Assembly (NCBI GenBank): GCA_050247235.1
Contig: JBFWUN010000010.1
Span: 40,460 to 104,459 of the forward strand
Reading direction: 5' to 3'
From: CAIKBL01 sp050247235
GTDB taxonomy: Bacteria; Pseudomonadota; Gammaproteobacteria; Ga0077536
Length of the DNA stretch: 64,000 nt
Part shown: positions 17,643 through 30,900 of the stretch, piece after piece
Numbering within the stretch: the first letter of the stretch is position 1
How the letters are laid out: each line of letters starts with the position of its first letter
Translations under genes and position numbers: made by a program
Notes under the pieces: model-generated
Told to the model about the DNA's origin: nothing
What the model saw: the letters and a program-made list of their open reading frames with translations, nothing else
Database searches by the model: none

Positions 17643-17850
17643 CGCTCACGCACTGATCCGCGGTAACGCAGACCGCCGGTTGCGCAGTGGCGGACGTCGG
17701 TCGGTGATTCCGCAGGCGAGACACGCCGTGAATACGTCCCTGTAGGCTCGCGCGCCGCATCCCTGCGGCGCGACGGTCTCGCCTGCGGAATCACCGACCG
17801 ACGCCGAAACGCCTCGGCCGGTTTGAATCACCGCGGATCAGTGCGTGAGC
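17643..17850. repeat. Nested-palindrome dispersed element, copy 1
   Basis: A 53-bp core (17723-17775) begins ACGCCGTGAAT and contains its own 8-bp hairpin GCGCCGCA-TCCC-TGCGGCGC. It is flanked by perfect 27-bp inverted arms (17696-17722 and 17776-17802). Outside these lies a second perfect inverted pair of 21 bp (17643-17663 and 17830-17850). The outer right arm covers the stop and last codons of tpsB. The core differs by 3 of 53 bases from the element at 57056-57244. A more diverged half-copy of the left side seems to lie at about 17570-17620. The element lies between convergent genes, so it could end transcription from both sides. I do not recognise it as a named repeat family. Confidence 0.85.
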
Positions 17851-18968
17851 TGGGCGAGCAGCGCCGGGATCCCGAATTGCACGAGGAACAGGAAGCGGAA
17901 ATCGTCGCCGTCGTCACGGAAGCCGATCGGAAAGCTCCACGTCAGTGACGCGGACATGCCCGCAAGCGGCCGCACGTCGAACCCGAAGCCGGCCGCGGTC
18001 AGGTAGTCTTCCGCGCCGATGCCCTGGCCCGCACCCTTGAACGGGAACGCCCCGCCGTGATCGAGGAACACCTTGCCGTCGAAGCGGCCGGCAAAGCCCT
18101 GCGCGCCGGCGCCGAGCCAGCGTTCCACCGGCAGCGGCGCGCGCAGTTCGACGCTCGCGAGGTACCCGCTGTCACCGATCAGCAATCCTTCGCGGAAGCC
18201 GCGTACCGTGTACTGGCCNNNNNNNNNNNNNNNNNNNNNNNNNNNNNNNNNNNNNNNNNNNNNNNNNNNNNNNNNNNNNNNNNNNNNNNNNNNNNNNNNN
18301 NNNNNNNNNNNNNNNNNNGCGAGCGATGCGCGCAGGTTCACGTCGTTGCGGAGATTGAAATCCACCAGTTCGCCGCGCAACGCGCCGAGCGCGAGCAGTT
18401 CACCGCGCGGCACATCCACGCGGTTCAGCACGTACGACGCCCGGGTGGAGGGGTTGGCGGTGACCTTCACGTCCGCGACCCGCGCCTCGATCAGGCGGAT
18501 CTTCACGCTGCCGTCCTGGATGCGCTGCGGCGGCAGCACCGCGCGCGCGAGCACGCCCTTGGAGTCGTACAGCGCGTTGAGTGCATCCACCAGCTGCTGC
18601 AGTTCGGCGAATGCGATCTCGCGGCCCTCGAAACGCGCGGTGACTTCCAGGATCTCCGCGGACGAGAGCACGGCCGACGCTTCCAGCTCCACCTTCTTCA
18701 ACGCGAAGCGATAGTCGCGCAGCGCTTCCGGGATGCGGATCCCGGCCGCGGCCGGCGCCTCCAGCGGCACGCGGCGTCCCGCTTCCTCCGCTTCGCGCAG
18801 GCGCTGTTCACGCTGCTGCTCCTCCACGGCTTCGAGCGCGCGCCGCTGCACGGCGCCGGCGTCGTTGCTGACCGCCTGCGCGAACGCGGTCCCCGCCGGC
18901 AGCACCACGAACAGCGCGATCAGCCACGGCCGTGAGCGCCCCCCCCGGGCTGGCCATCCCGGGGCCAC
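17838..18968 (-). CDS. TpsB transporter of two-partner secretion, interrupted by a gap
   Basis: An FhaC/ShlB/HecB-type outer-membrane pore that exports the adjacent TpsA adhesin. It has a signal peptide (cleavage after FAQA), an early charged helix, a POTRA-like region (residues about 85-200, YRFALKKVELEASAVLSSAEI onward in blocks) and, after the gap at 18219-18318, the barrel end with the family motif TVRGFREG. The final strand ends in IPALLAQLTH. Only about 340 residues are visible where roughly 550-600 are expected, so several barrel strands lie in the gap. The probable GTG start at 18968 is only one base beyond the tpsA stop. The order tpsA then tpsB is the reverse of many two-partner loci. 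Confidence 0.85.
   Translation of the reverse strand: MAPGWPARGGRSRPWLIALFVVLPAGTAFAQAVSNDAGAVQRRALEAVEEQQREQRLREAEEAGRRVPLEAPAAAGIRIPEALRDYRFALKKVELEASAVLSSAEILEVTARFEGREIAFAELQQLVDALNALYDSKGVLARAVLPPQRIQDGSVKIRLIEARVADVKVTANPSTRASYVLNRVDVPRGELLALGALRGELVDFNLRNDVNLRASLXXXXXXXXXXXXXXXXXXXXXXXXXXXXXXXXXXGQYTVRGFREGLLIGDSGYLASVELRAPLPVERWLGAGAQGFAGRFDGKVFLDHGGAFPFKGAGQGIGAEDYLTAAGFGFDVRPLAGMSASLTWSFPIGFRDDGDDFRFLFLVQFGIPALLAQLTH
18219..18318. other. Assembly gap (100 N) inside tpsB
   Basis: Exactly 100 unknown bases within the transporter gene. Comparison with the usual length of FhaC-type proteins implies that the true gap is several hundred bases. The frame happens to stay open across the filler. 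Confidence 0.98.
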
Positions 18969-18969
18969 G

Positions 18970-21900
18970 TCAGGGCGCCACCGAGAATTCGCCGGCGTCC
19001 GCCGGCGCCCACCAGCCTTCGAGCGCGACCTTGTCGAGTTCGAGCACCGGCTCGTCGCCGCCGGACTCGGGCATCGTGATCGGTCCTGTCCGCCACTGCC
19101 GCGCGCGCAGTTCGTCGATCGCCAGCACCTTGCGGGTCTGGCGGAACACGCTGTTCTCCGTATCGAAGGCGTTCACGATCACGTCGTCTGCGTAATTGAC
19201 GAGCAGCGCGTCCGTCTCGAGCCGTCGCGACTCACCCATCACCAGCGAGAACACGCCGGGCGCGAAGATCTGCGCGAGCGCCGGGATGCGGTCACGGAGC
19301 ACGTTTTCGATCACGATCCGATCACGCGCGTTCAGGAACTCCGCGTGATCGCGGATCCGCGAGTCCTCGAACCGCAGGTCGGTGCCGCGCGTGCGGATGT
19401 CCGCCCACGCGGCCTGGAGCGGCGCAAACCGCGCCGGGGTCGTCGAGAGCAGGGCCACCTGCACGCGCTCGGCCACCTCGCCGTCGTTGCCGCGGACATC
19501 GAACTCGAGCGTATCCGGCACCCCGAGGTGCGTGACGCGCGGCAGTTCGATGAAGTCCGCCCACGCACGCACGCGGTCGGTGACCCGCAGGTCGCCGATG
19601 TAGAGCCGGGCCCCTTCCTCGCGCAGGCGCAGGTCGACGCGCGGTGCGATCATCGTGGTCACGCCGAGCGACCCGCCGGCGAGGTCGAGCGTCAGCGAGT
19701 CCGGAGAGACCAGCTCGTCGAACAGCGCGTTGCCGTCGCGCACGCGGATCCGCAGCGGCCCGGTGCGCGTGTGAACCCGGCGGGCAAAGAGGTCGCCGGC
19801 CCATTCCTCGAGCCACAGGCCGGTGTCCGCGAGCGCGGTCACCCCGGTGCGGGAATCGACGGACAGGAAGGTGTCCTCGGCGCCGATCGCGCCGTGCAGC
19901 GCCTCCAGTCGAAGCTCACCGCCGGTGACATGCGGGCCAACGCCGCGCCCAACCAGCGAGGCACTGCCCAGCACGCCGACATCCCCCGCCGCCACCACGC
20001 GGCCAAGCGTGAGATCCCCGAGCGGCGCCACCAGCGAGAGCGCGTTGCCCTGGGCATCGAGCCCGCCGGCGCCAGTGACGTGCACGTGGAACGGCGCGAC
20101 GTCCGTGCCGATATCCCCCGCGCGGCTCACGAGTCGCGCGGAGTCGGCACGCAGCGCCACCGCGGCAAGGCCGCGTGCATCCACCAGCGACCCGGCGGCC
20201 GCGAGTCCGGCATGCCAGTGCGCCGTCGCTTCCGCCACGCGCAGGTCGCCGGCGCGTTCGTCCACGTACAGGGATCCACCCGCACGCGCCCGCAAGGTGC
20301 CGCCGCCGAGCGCGACGGTAAGCGGCGCGTCCGCGCGACCGATGTCGCCCGCAGCGGCCTCCACGATGAGTCCGCTGCCGCGCACGGCCGGCGTCGCGCC
20401 GTCCGCCACGTCGAACACCCCCTGCGCGCCCTTGATGCGAATCGCGCCGTCGGCCTGTACCGACTGCACGTTCAGATCCTGTTCGCCGCCCAGGTAGACC
20501 CGCGACCGTGCGTCGATCGCGATGCTCTCACTCGCCTCGACGTCGATGTCCTCGCGCTGGAGCACGCGCGCGACGGCGTTCTCCAGATCGAGCACCACGT
20601 CGTCCACCTCCGCGGTGGCCAGCACGGCACGCTTGGCCGGGTCCAGGCCATCGGCCTTGGTGGCATCCAGCACTACTTCATCCGCATCGGTGCCGACGCT
20701 GCCCGTCTCCGCGCGCAGGGTGACCCGGCGGCCGCGCACGTTCGCTTCCTCGATGCTGGTCTCGGTGTCCGTGGTCACGCGGTTGAACACGGCCTCGTTC
20801 AGCGCGTAGCGCAGTTCGTCCGTCGTCCACGCGTAGCCTTGTGCGGTGTCACGCAGGTCGGCGTCTGTCAGGTTGTACGTGAACTTCGGGTCGTAGGACG
20901 TGGTGCCGAACGCCGCGTGCAGGCGCTGGTACTCGGCCGTGCGGCTGTCCACGTAGGCGGTGACCGCCGCGTCGTCGAACCCGAGCGTGTCGCGCAGGTA
21001 GGTCTCCTCGCGCGCCGACAGCGCGTAGCGGCCATCCACGTACGGATCCGCCGCGTAACCGGTGACCTTGCCGTCGGCGTCGGTGATCGGACGCACGCTC
21101 CGGAACTGCCAGTACTGCGCGAACTCGGCCTCCTTGCGGCGCTTCAGTGCGACGCGGGTCTCCTCCAGGCTGGCATCCGCCGCGTCCACTCCGCCGGCAT
21201 TGACGAGCCCTAGATCGCGCCACAGGGCATCCTGCTCCGCGGTGCTGCGCGGATCGCGCTCGGCGTGCGTATTGCCGTCCACGAAATCCCCGTCCTTCAC
21301 CACCAGGGTGACATCGCCGGTCAGCGACACGACCGTGTCCAGCACGAGATCGCCGGTGGGCTGTTCGATGAAGAGATCGCCGAACGCCTCGGCGGCGAGA
21401 CCGCCACGCACGCCGTCGCCCGGCGCGCCGGCGTCCACGCGGAGCGGCTGGTCGGTGAACCCGGCGGCGCGTTCGGCGGCGCTGGCGAACGTCCCGATCG
21501 TGCCGAATGCGCTCGCGAGTTCGATCCGGCGCGCGGCCACGTGCACCGGCGCGTCACCCATGCCGCGCAGGTTGGCGTCGGCGGTGAGCGCCACGGTCCC
21601 GTCCGCGGTTGCCACGTACCCGATGTTCAGATCGCCGTTGCGGGCGGCGAGCCCGATGTCGCCGGCAGTCGATTCGGCGCGCACCGAGCCCGTTGCCTCG
21701 GTTACCACCGGGGCGACGATCGCGCCGATGCCGGAGTGCGCCGTGAGCGAGATGTCGGCCGCGCGGATCCCGGCGGACTGCGACACTGAGTCGATCGCGC
21801 CCGCCGTGCTCGTCAGGGTCACCGCGCCCGCGCGGTCATTGATGAGTCCGCGCAGGTGCAAGGTCGCATCGCTCGTCACGTTCACCGCGCCCGTGTCGTA

Positions 21901-24900
21901 CCCGATGAACTCGATGCCGATGGGATGGTCCGCACGCACGGAATGCGTGTACACGTCGCGCGTGCCGATGATGAACGTATCTTCCAGGTGATATGTCCGT
22001 GCGATGCAGCCGAAGAACCAGAAGTCGCACGTGGTCCAGGTGCGGCGACCGGCGAACTGCTCGCCGCCGCCCGTATCGACCTCGACGTGGGCGTAGCGGT
22101 AATCGGACGTGTCCGTCGCGTCGACCGTCGTGTACTCGCCGCCGGGCAGTTCCGTGAACGGGACCGGCTCGCCGGGAGGCGGATCGATCCGTTCGGAGGT
22201 ATACGACTCCCCTTCCGCGTACTTGATGCCGAACACGGAGCTCCGCGTCGACCCGTAGATTTTCCGGCGCGTCTCGTCCTTGCCCAGGTTCCACACGAAG
22301 CGCTTCCCGTCCGGCAGTTCGTGGGACGCGAAGCGGCCTTCCCGTCCGGGCTCCACCCCGGTGGCGAGCGGCAGCGGCGTATCGCTCAGCACCACCCGGT
22401 CACCGTTGACGATCGCGAGATCCTGGCGATGCACCTGCCCGCCGTCACGCAGGTAGCGCGTGGTCAGGAAGTATTCGCTGCCCGCGTAGGTGACCTTCTG
22501 CGAGGTGTCGGTGATCTGCAGCTGGCCTTCCACCGACGTCCCGGTGTCCAGGCTGTTGACGACCAGTTCGAGCCCGGTGTCGTTCGCAATGTCGATGCGC
22601 CCGTAACCATCCAGCACCTTCAGCTGTCCGCCCCCGGTGTTGATGATGTCGCCGAACAGCTGCATGTAGCCGCCCTGCACGCGCACGCCTTCCAGTTCGA
22701 CCTGGCGCGTCTCCGGGTTGTAGAACGCGGCGATGGTGCCGCGCGGATCGCCGACGAACGCCGACAGCTGCAGCTTCTCGGCGCCGACGCGGGCGTCTTC
22801 TCCCAGCGCCGCGAGTTCCGACTCGTAGTCGTCGATCAGCGCCTTGGCATCCGCTCCGAGCGCGAGCGACCAGTCGGCGATGCCGCTCTGGATCGTGCCG
22901 TTGATGTTCAAGGTGCGCGCGCTGATGAACACGTTGTTGCCAGCGATGATCGAACCCGTGCCGTTCTTCGTGCCCATGAGCGTCGTCGCGTCCAGCCCCA
23001 GGGTGGCCATGTTGGCTACCGCTTCCGCCCCCCACATCGCGGTGCCGCGCGGATCGTTCGCGCTGCCGCCGATGTTGTAGAGCCGCTCGACGTACGACTG
23101 TACGAAATCCCCGCCCGCATCCACTTCCACCGTGTTCGCGGTGATGCGTGGGCCGCTCTCGCCGGTGTCGCCCTTGACGAGCACCCCGCCGCGCAGGTTG
23201 TGCACGCGGATGGTGCCACGGGTGTTGGTGAGATCGCCGGTGATCTCGATGTCCGGCGAACGGCCGGGCTCGCCGGCCGGGCCGGCCTCGGCGATGTACG
23301 ACGTGATGACTTCGATCAGGGGCTCGGCGCCGCCGTCGGTCGGCAACGTGAACGCGGCGCTGCCCGTGCCCGGCTGGTTGCGCCGCGCGATGTCCGCGTT
23401 GCTGCGCACCGTTGCGCCGTTCAAGGTGAGCCGGCCGCCGCCGTCCTCGATCACGATGTCGCCGACCTTCATGTAGGCCGGGCTCTGGTTCAGGATCGTG
23501 ATGGACGCATTGCCCGGCGCGTGCAAGGTGCCGGTACCGACCAGGCTGCCGGCCTCGACCGCCACGTCACCGCCGCGTGCGCGGACGCCGGCGATGGTCA
23601 GGAAGTCGGCCGTGATGCTGGCGGTGCCGGCGGCCGTGTCCTCGCGCACCGGCGTGAGCCCATCGTCGCCGGACGCATCCGGATCCGCGGTCAGGCCGAG
23701 CGTGCGCAGCTGCTGGCGGATGCGATCCGCCTCGTTCTCGTACGCGGCCGCCGCCGCCGGGGTGCCGCGGTAGGCCTCCGCGAGCGCCAGGTACTCGTCG
23801 AGCTCCGCGCGCATCAGCGCGACGATGTCCACGTCATCTTCGCGCACCGGAAGCGCAATCCCCTCGCTGCGCTCGGCGTAGGTGCCGTCGCGGGCGATCA
23901 CCAGCCGCTGCCGGTACTGGATGCCGGCCGCGACTTCGCCGTCCACCCGCGCGAGCGACGTGTTGGCCACCGCGCTCGATCCACTGTGGATGTCGAGCGA
24001 GACGTCACCGCCGCCGAACAGGTTGCTGAAGAAGCTTAGCAGTGCCGCGATCGCCGCGCGGTAGAGGTCCTTGCCGATGCCGCGCCCATCGGCGATCACG
24101 GTGCCGCGGTCGGCAATGAGCGCGATGTCCTCCACCGAGTTCACGCGGGCGCCGTCGCGCACATCGATGCGGCTGGTGTGCGTGGCCCGGGCGTCGGCAT
24201 CCGGACTCGTCTTCACCGGGAACACGGTCTTGTTGTACAGGTCCGTGCGCGCGATCGCGCGCAGATCGTCGGCGGCGCCGATCTCGTTGCGCCCGGCCGC
24301 GAGGACCACGTCGCCATCGGCACGGATGCGCGCGAGCGGCGCCACGTCGACCAGGCTGTCGGCGACAATCGTCGACCAGGACTGTCCCTGTGCCGCGCCG
24401 GCCAGGCCGTAGGTCTTGGCATTCGCGCTCGCGAGCGTCGTGCCACGGTTGCCGGCGGCGATGCTGACGTCGGTCACGGCATCCAGCAGGGCGCCTTCGG
24501 CGAGCGAGCTCCGCGCGAGGACATCCGCGAAGACGTCCGACTCCGCCTTTGCGAGCGCGATCGCGCCGCCTGCATCGAGCCGGACGCGATCGTTGACGAT
24601 GAACTCGTTCGCGGCCGCGATGTCGACGCCACCGGCGAGTGCCACCGGCGCGACCACGCGGACCACCGCGTGCGGTCCGATGAGCGCTTCGGTGTTCAGC
24701 ACGACATCGGTCTCGCTGCGCGCCGCCGCGCCGCCCAGGAGTCCACCCGCGCCCGCCTCGAGGTCGAACCCGCTGCCGTTCTTGACCGCGGTGCTGCGCG
24801 CGAGCATGCCGAGGCCGCCGACGCGCAGATCGGCGTGGCCGGCGATCTGCGCGGTGACGGTGGCTTGCACGTCGTTCCGAGCCCGCCCGCCGCTCGCGCC

Positions 24901-27900
24901 GGCGATCGCGGCGGACAGGGTGCTGACGTCGGCGTTGAACGTCGCATGGTGCTCGGCACGCACGTCGAGCCGGCCGGCCACCGTGGGGCTCGCGGCGACC
25001 GTCGCCGTCGTCGTCGAGCGGTTGTCGGTGGTCGCGCTGGCGGCGGCGCCGGCGATGACCCCGCCCGCGCCCGCCACCGCGCTCGTGAACGTGCCGTCGT
25101 GGCCGATCGCAGTGACCGACAGGTCGCCGCCGATCGCCGNNNNNNNNNNNNNNNNNNNNNNNNNNNNNNNNNNNNNNNNNNNNNNNNNNNNNNNNNNNNN
25201 NNNNNNNNNNNNNNNNNNNNNNNNNNNNNNNNNNNNNNNTCGTATCGTCCTTCGCGTGCGCGTCGGCGCCGCTGCCGGCGGCGGCAAGACCTCCCGCGGC
25301 GGCGACGACGTACGCCGTCACCTCGCCCTGGCCCTGCGCCGTGATCGTCATCGCGTCCGCGGTCACGTCCGCGCGGTGGACGCTCCGTCCGGTCTCCGCG
25401 GTGAGATCCTCGCTGCCGTCGACGATCTCGGCCGTGGTGGCGCCGGTCTTCTCGCCGTTCGCGAGTGCCACGCCGATGGCGAGCGCGCCGGCCGACGCAC
25501 CCACCGAGTTCAGCACCAGGTCGGTGTCGTCCACCGCCTCGATCTGCACGAGATCCGCGTCCAGCACGTCGCCGGCGAACCGCGCGCTGACCGTGTTGTG
25601 CACGCGGCCGTAGGCCACCGCGGCACCGAGCCCGACCAGCCCGACGCCGCCCGCGAACGCGTCGATCTTCGCGGCGTTGTCCCGCGCGGCGTCCGGCGCG
25701 GCCTTCGCCCGCACCGTGAGCGCGCCGTCGACGTCGATCGTCGACGCGGCGTCGATGCTCGCGAGCACGTTCGCGTGCATCAGCGTGATCCCGACACCAC
25801 CGCCCGCGCCGAGCCCGACCCCGATGCCGATCGCGCCGCTCAGGGACGTCGCGAGCGATCGGTCCTGCGCTTCGACGGTCATCGCATCCGCGTAGACGAC
25901 GGAGCCCTCGACGAGCGCCTGCGTCTCGTACGCGACGGCCCCGGCGACATCGGCCTCCAGGTCGTGCTTCGCCGCGGTATCGATCGTGTCACGCTCCTCC
26001 GCGGACAGCGCGTCGGAATCTTCGGAGCCCGTTTCGCCCAGGCGATCGGCACTCGCGATGTCACCGGCCTGCCCGAGCGTACCGCCCACCTCGGTGTTCG
26101 CGGTCGCATCCGGCGCAACCCCGAGCACGGTGACGACTGCCGCACCGCCGATGCCGGCACTGCCGCCCGCGCCGGCGGTCACCGCACGCCCCTTGATCTC
26201 GTTGGTGCTGAGCGCTTGCACGCGGACTTCGCCGCTGCGCGCGGCCTCGTCGGGATCGTTCGCCGCGTGCACGGTGCTGTCCGCGAGCTTCGCGGTCACC
26301 GCGCTCTTCAGCACGTTGACACTTGCGCCGGCCCCGATCCCGGTTCCCGTGAGGCCGACTCCGAGCGCGCCGGCGACGTTGTCGAACACCGCATCGCCGT
26401 GCGCATCGATCGTCAGGAATCCGCCCGCTGCGTCCAGCGCGCCGACGTCCGCGTGCNNNNNNNNNNNNNNNNNNNNNNNNNNNNNNNNNNNNNNNNNNNN
26501 NNNNNNNNNNNNNNNNNNNNNNNNNNNNNNNNNNNNNNNNNNNNNNNNNNNNNNNNGCGACGTTGGCGTCGATGCTCTCCATGTGCTGCGTCGCGGACGC
26601 GTTGACCGCCAGCCCGCGCACGGTCTTGTCGGTCTTCAGCGCCTTCAGATCGGTGCGCGCATAGCCGGCGAGGTCGACCCCGTTGGCGAGATCGACCGCG
26701 TCGCCGAGCGCGCCGGTGCGGACGCTCGCCTGGTCGGCCGCGTCGAGCGCCTTCGCGACGACGTGCGCGCGGCTGCCGCCATCGGCCGCTGAGCGTCCGA
26801 CCTCGGCGTGCGTCGTGGACGCGATGTTGTTGACCGTGACGGAGGCGCCGACACCGGCGCCCTTGACGCCGATCGCAACGCTGCCGGCGCCCACCGTGAT
26901 CCGATCATCGGTCTCGGCGCGCACCGCGATGTTGTGTTCCGCCACCACGCGGACACCGCCGTCGATGCGCGCGGTGGTCTGGTTGCTGATGTGGTTGGTC
27001 ACCACCGAGCCCGCCACGCCGACGGTGCCGCCCGCGCCGAGTCCCACCGCCAGCGCGGAGATGCGGCCGTCGCCGTTGGCGTCCACGGTGACATTGCGCG
27101 CACGGAGCGTGGTCTGCGCGCCCCTGATTGCCGCGGTAGTGGCGCTGCCGAGCCGGTTGACAGCCACGGAGACACCCGCGCCACCATCCTTGCCGACCCC
27201 GAGCGCACCCGCGAGCGCGCGGATGCCGCGCTCGCCCGGCGAATCGTCCGCGGGCGGATCTTCTCCCGGGGCAAGCTCCGCGGGCCGGTTCATGCTGCGC
27301 GCCGCGACGACGACGTCGGCGGCCGGGTTGTCGATGACCACGTCCACGACGTGCGCCTCGACAATGTTGGTGACCGTGTTGACCGCGACCGATGCCCCGA
27401 CCCCCGCACCCTTCGTCGCGCCGGCCGCGCCGATCGCGAGCGCCTCGATCAGGGAGGCATCCTCGGCGGTCACGGACACCGCGCCGTCCGCGTAGAGCCC
27501 GTAGTCGGTCTCGTCGTCGGCATTCGTGAACAAGGTGCCCGAGTTCACCAGCGAGGCCCGCGCCGTGTTGTGGATGGTGTTGCCGAGACCGACCCCGCTG
27601 AACGTGAAGTTCGTACTCAGCCCGACCGACCCTCCGACCGTCCAGATCTCGTTGGCATTGCGCGCGAGCAGCGCGAGTGCTCCCGCGGTGGCCAGGTGGG
27701 ACTTGAGGCCATAGGCTTCCGTGACGTTGCCGAGATCGTTGACCGTGACCGTGGCCCCGAACCCCGCCTTGCCACCGAACGTCGCGGCGCCGGCGATCGC
27801 GTAGATGTTCGAAGTGTCGCGGGCTGTCAGGGTGAGATCGCCCGCGTGTGCGCCCGCCGACTGCACCACGACGTGTGCGCCGTCCGTGTAGGCGCGGGTG

Positions 27901-30900
27901 GTGTTGGCGATCTCGTTGATGGACACCGAGCCGGCGATGTTGAGTCCCGTCTTCTGCGTCGAACCGCTGCCGCTCGCGGTCAGTGCCCGGATGCCGCCGC
28001 CGCGCGTGGCGGAGAGCGCGGTGTTCCCGGTGGCCGTCACGACCCCGGTCGCCGGATCCGCGTCGGCGTCCGCGATGAACGCCTCGGTCGCACCGCCCAG
28101 GCTGTTCAGCGCAAACGATCCGGCGAGTCGTGCTTCCGTCCCGCTGCCCCCCGGCTTCGTGGTGTCCACCGTCACCGCGCCCGCCAATGACCAGATGGCG
28201 CTGTCGTTCGTGGCCGTCACGGCGAGCGACGGATCGTCGCTCGCGCCGGGCGCGCGCGCAGTGCCCGCGTTCACGGCCGACGCGCCGTTCAGATACGCGC
28301 GGGTCAGGTCGTCGATCTCGCTGATCGCGACGTCCGCGGAGATGTGCAGCCCGCCGCCGCCCTTGCCGGTGTCGCGCGAGGTGTTCGTCTTCAGCGTGTC
28401 CGTCGGCGGCTTGTCGAGCGGGTCCGTGGGGTCCGCCGGCGCGGGGGTCGGCACGGACGGCGCATCGGGCGCCGGCACGTCCTTGTCTTCGGCCTTGACG
28501 GCGGCGGCAAGGGCTGCCGTCCAGATCGCGCCGCCGGTGTTCGCGTCCACCACCACCCGTCCGCCCGCGTCGAGCGTCCCGTCGTCATTCGCCACCTGCG
28601 TCGCATCCTCCGCGACATTGCCGATCAGCGCCTGCGTGGTGCGCTCGAAGTCATTGATGGCGACACCCGCGCCGAACCCGACGCTCTTGCCCTGTCCGAT
28701 GCCGCCGGCCACGTTCACCGCCAGCGTGTCGTCGAGGGCCAGCACGGACAGGTCGCGTGCGACATCCAGCGTGGCGCCGTCGTCCACGCGTGCGGTGGTG
28801 CGACTCACCACGTCCACGCTGGACGCGCTGCCCGCAAACCCGTACTTGCCGGCCTTGTTGCCGGCCACGGCGATCGAGATGTCCAGGGTGTCGGTGCCCG
28901 CCGCGACGGTCAGGTCGCGCGCGTCAATCTTCGCGTCGTCGTCGACCCACGCGTTGGTGGTCTGGTCGTAGAACGTCGCGAGGATGCTGCCGCCGATCCC
29001 CGCCTTGTCGCCACCGGTGGTGAAGAGCTTGGCGCCTTTCTCGGTGAGGACGTCGAGCACGAAGTTCGCGAGTCCCGCGAGCTTCAACGTGGAGGCCTCC
29101 GAGGTGGCGCGGACCTCCACGTCGCGCACGCGCGCCGCCACCGGCAGGTCGTCGCGGAAATCGTCGTCCTGGTTGATTCGCGCGAATGCGCCGATGCCTG
29201 CCGTGGTCACGTTGTCGATGTCGAACAATGTCACGCTGCCGGCGATCGCGATGTCGGTGGCCTCGGCGGCACTCTGCGCCCAGGCGCTGAAGAACGTGTC
29301 GGGAATGTCCAGGTCAGAGCCAGGCAGCGCTTCCAGCCAGCTCGAGACCTGGAACGTGTCTTCGCGGATCGCCTCCAGGATCGGAGGCGTGATCTCGATG
29401 GGTTCGCTCGCGCTGGCGTGCACCGTGAGCTTGCCGCCGACGTCCACGTCGGCGTGCGTCACCACGCCACCCGCCGCGCTGCCGGCAATCGTCGCGGTGG
29501 CGAAATTGTCGAAGTTGGCGACGATGACCGCGGCGCTCGCCGCGTTCTTCTTCGCGCCGTCCTCCGCGGGCGGCGTTGCGCCGTCCTTCGGCTTCGGCGC
29601 GGGATCGTCGTCCGATTGCGAAGTTTCGCTGGTGGCGCTCAGCCGCTGCGCGCCGACGGTGGTCGCGAGCAGGTCCAGGTTGCCGATGGACGCCACGTCC
29701 GCGCCGGCGCCGATCGTCGCCGTGGCGCGATTGACGTGCTCGGCGACCACCACCGCGGCCGACAGCCCGTTGTCGCGGATGAACTTGCTGGTGGTGCCGG
29801 TTTCCTTCTTGGGCTCCACCCCGCTCGCGAGCGAGCTCGTGAACTTCTCGAGCAGCGCCTGGATGAAGCCCGCCTTGCTGAGGTGTGCGTACTTGCCGGC
29901 GTCCACGTCACCGGGACCGCCGCGCTCGGTCCATTCCTCGAAGAAGGAGTCACCGATCGTGGTGTCTGCGGTGGTCGCGTTGCCGTCGGTCTCCGCCTTG
30001 GCTTCGATCAGCAGGCTGCCCGCCGCCGTGACGTCCCCCTTGATATCGGTGGTCGCGCCCGTATCGGACTGCGACACCGCGACCGCAACGCCCAGCAGAT
30101 CGCTGCCGGCGCCCGCTTCGACTTCGGTGGACAGATCCTTGTTGCTGTAGGACTTCAATGTCACGGTCCCGGCCGCGCCCCGGCCGGTGACCTGTGCCCC
30201 GTCGGCCACCAGGGTCCTTGCTTCGCCGCGCGCATCCGAGACCGCCACCACCACGTCGAGCGGGACCTTGGAGTTCTTGGAGGCCTCGAACACCTTGCCG
30301 GCGAGTTCGACTTCGTGGCGGACGGAAGACGCGACGGTGAGCACATCGTCCGCGGCGATCGCACTGCCGTCGAGCAGCTGCACGCTGGCGTTGGCCTCCG
30401 CCCGACCATACCCGATGGACGCGCCGATGCCGTACGTGGAGATACCCGCGCGCGCCGTGGCTGCCGCCGCGAGATCAAGCGCGCCCGCGGCGTCGATCGA
30501 CGTGTCGCGCACGCCGCCCTTGAGAATGATGTCCGCCGTCGCCCGCGAGATCGACGCCCAGATGAACGGGCGGACCTCGGACAGGAAGCGCACGGCGTCC
30601 TCGGCGATACCGTCCACGTCCCAGTAACCTTCGTCGGCGAGTTCCTCGGTGGACGGACCGAGCGTATAGCCGGTCTCGGCGGTCGCGTGCAGGGTGATGT
30701 CGCCGCCGCGGAGCACCGCGCCGGTCAGCGTGATGCCGGTCTGCGTGGTGCCGCCGAACGGGTGATCGAGGAAGGTGTCGTCGAACGCGGTCAAGGTGAT
30801 CGCGCCCGGCGTGCCGGTGGCGGCGCGCGCATCGAGATCCGATTCGGTCACGGCGAGGGTGGGGGCCTCCAACGCGAGGCTGCCGGCGTGGAATGCGCCG

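Noticed and set aside
17643..17850. The palindromic element as an insertion sequence
   Set aside because: No transposase gene is inside or nearby, the outer arms differ between copies, and no target-site duplication is apparent.
18733..24039. Several 700-830-codon plus-strand frames opposite tpsA and tpsB
   Set aside because: They are antisense shadows with His/Arg-rich composition and no recognisable motif.
25240..26456. Frameshifts in the adhesin
   Set aside because: The changes of frame coincide exactly with 100-N gaps whose length is arbitrary. They do not show a pseudogene.
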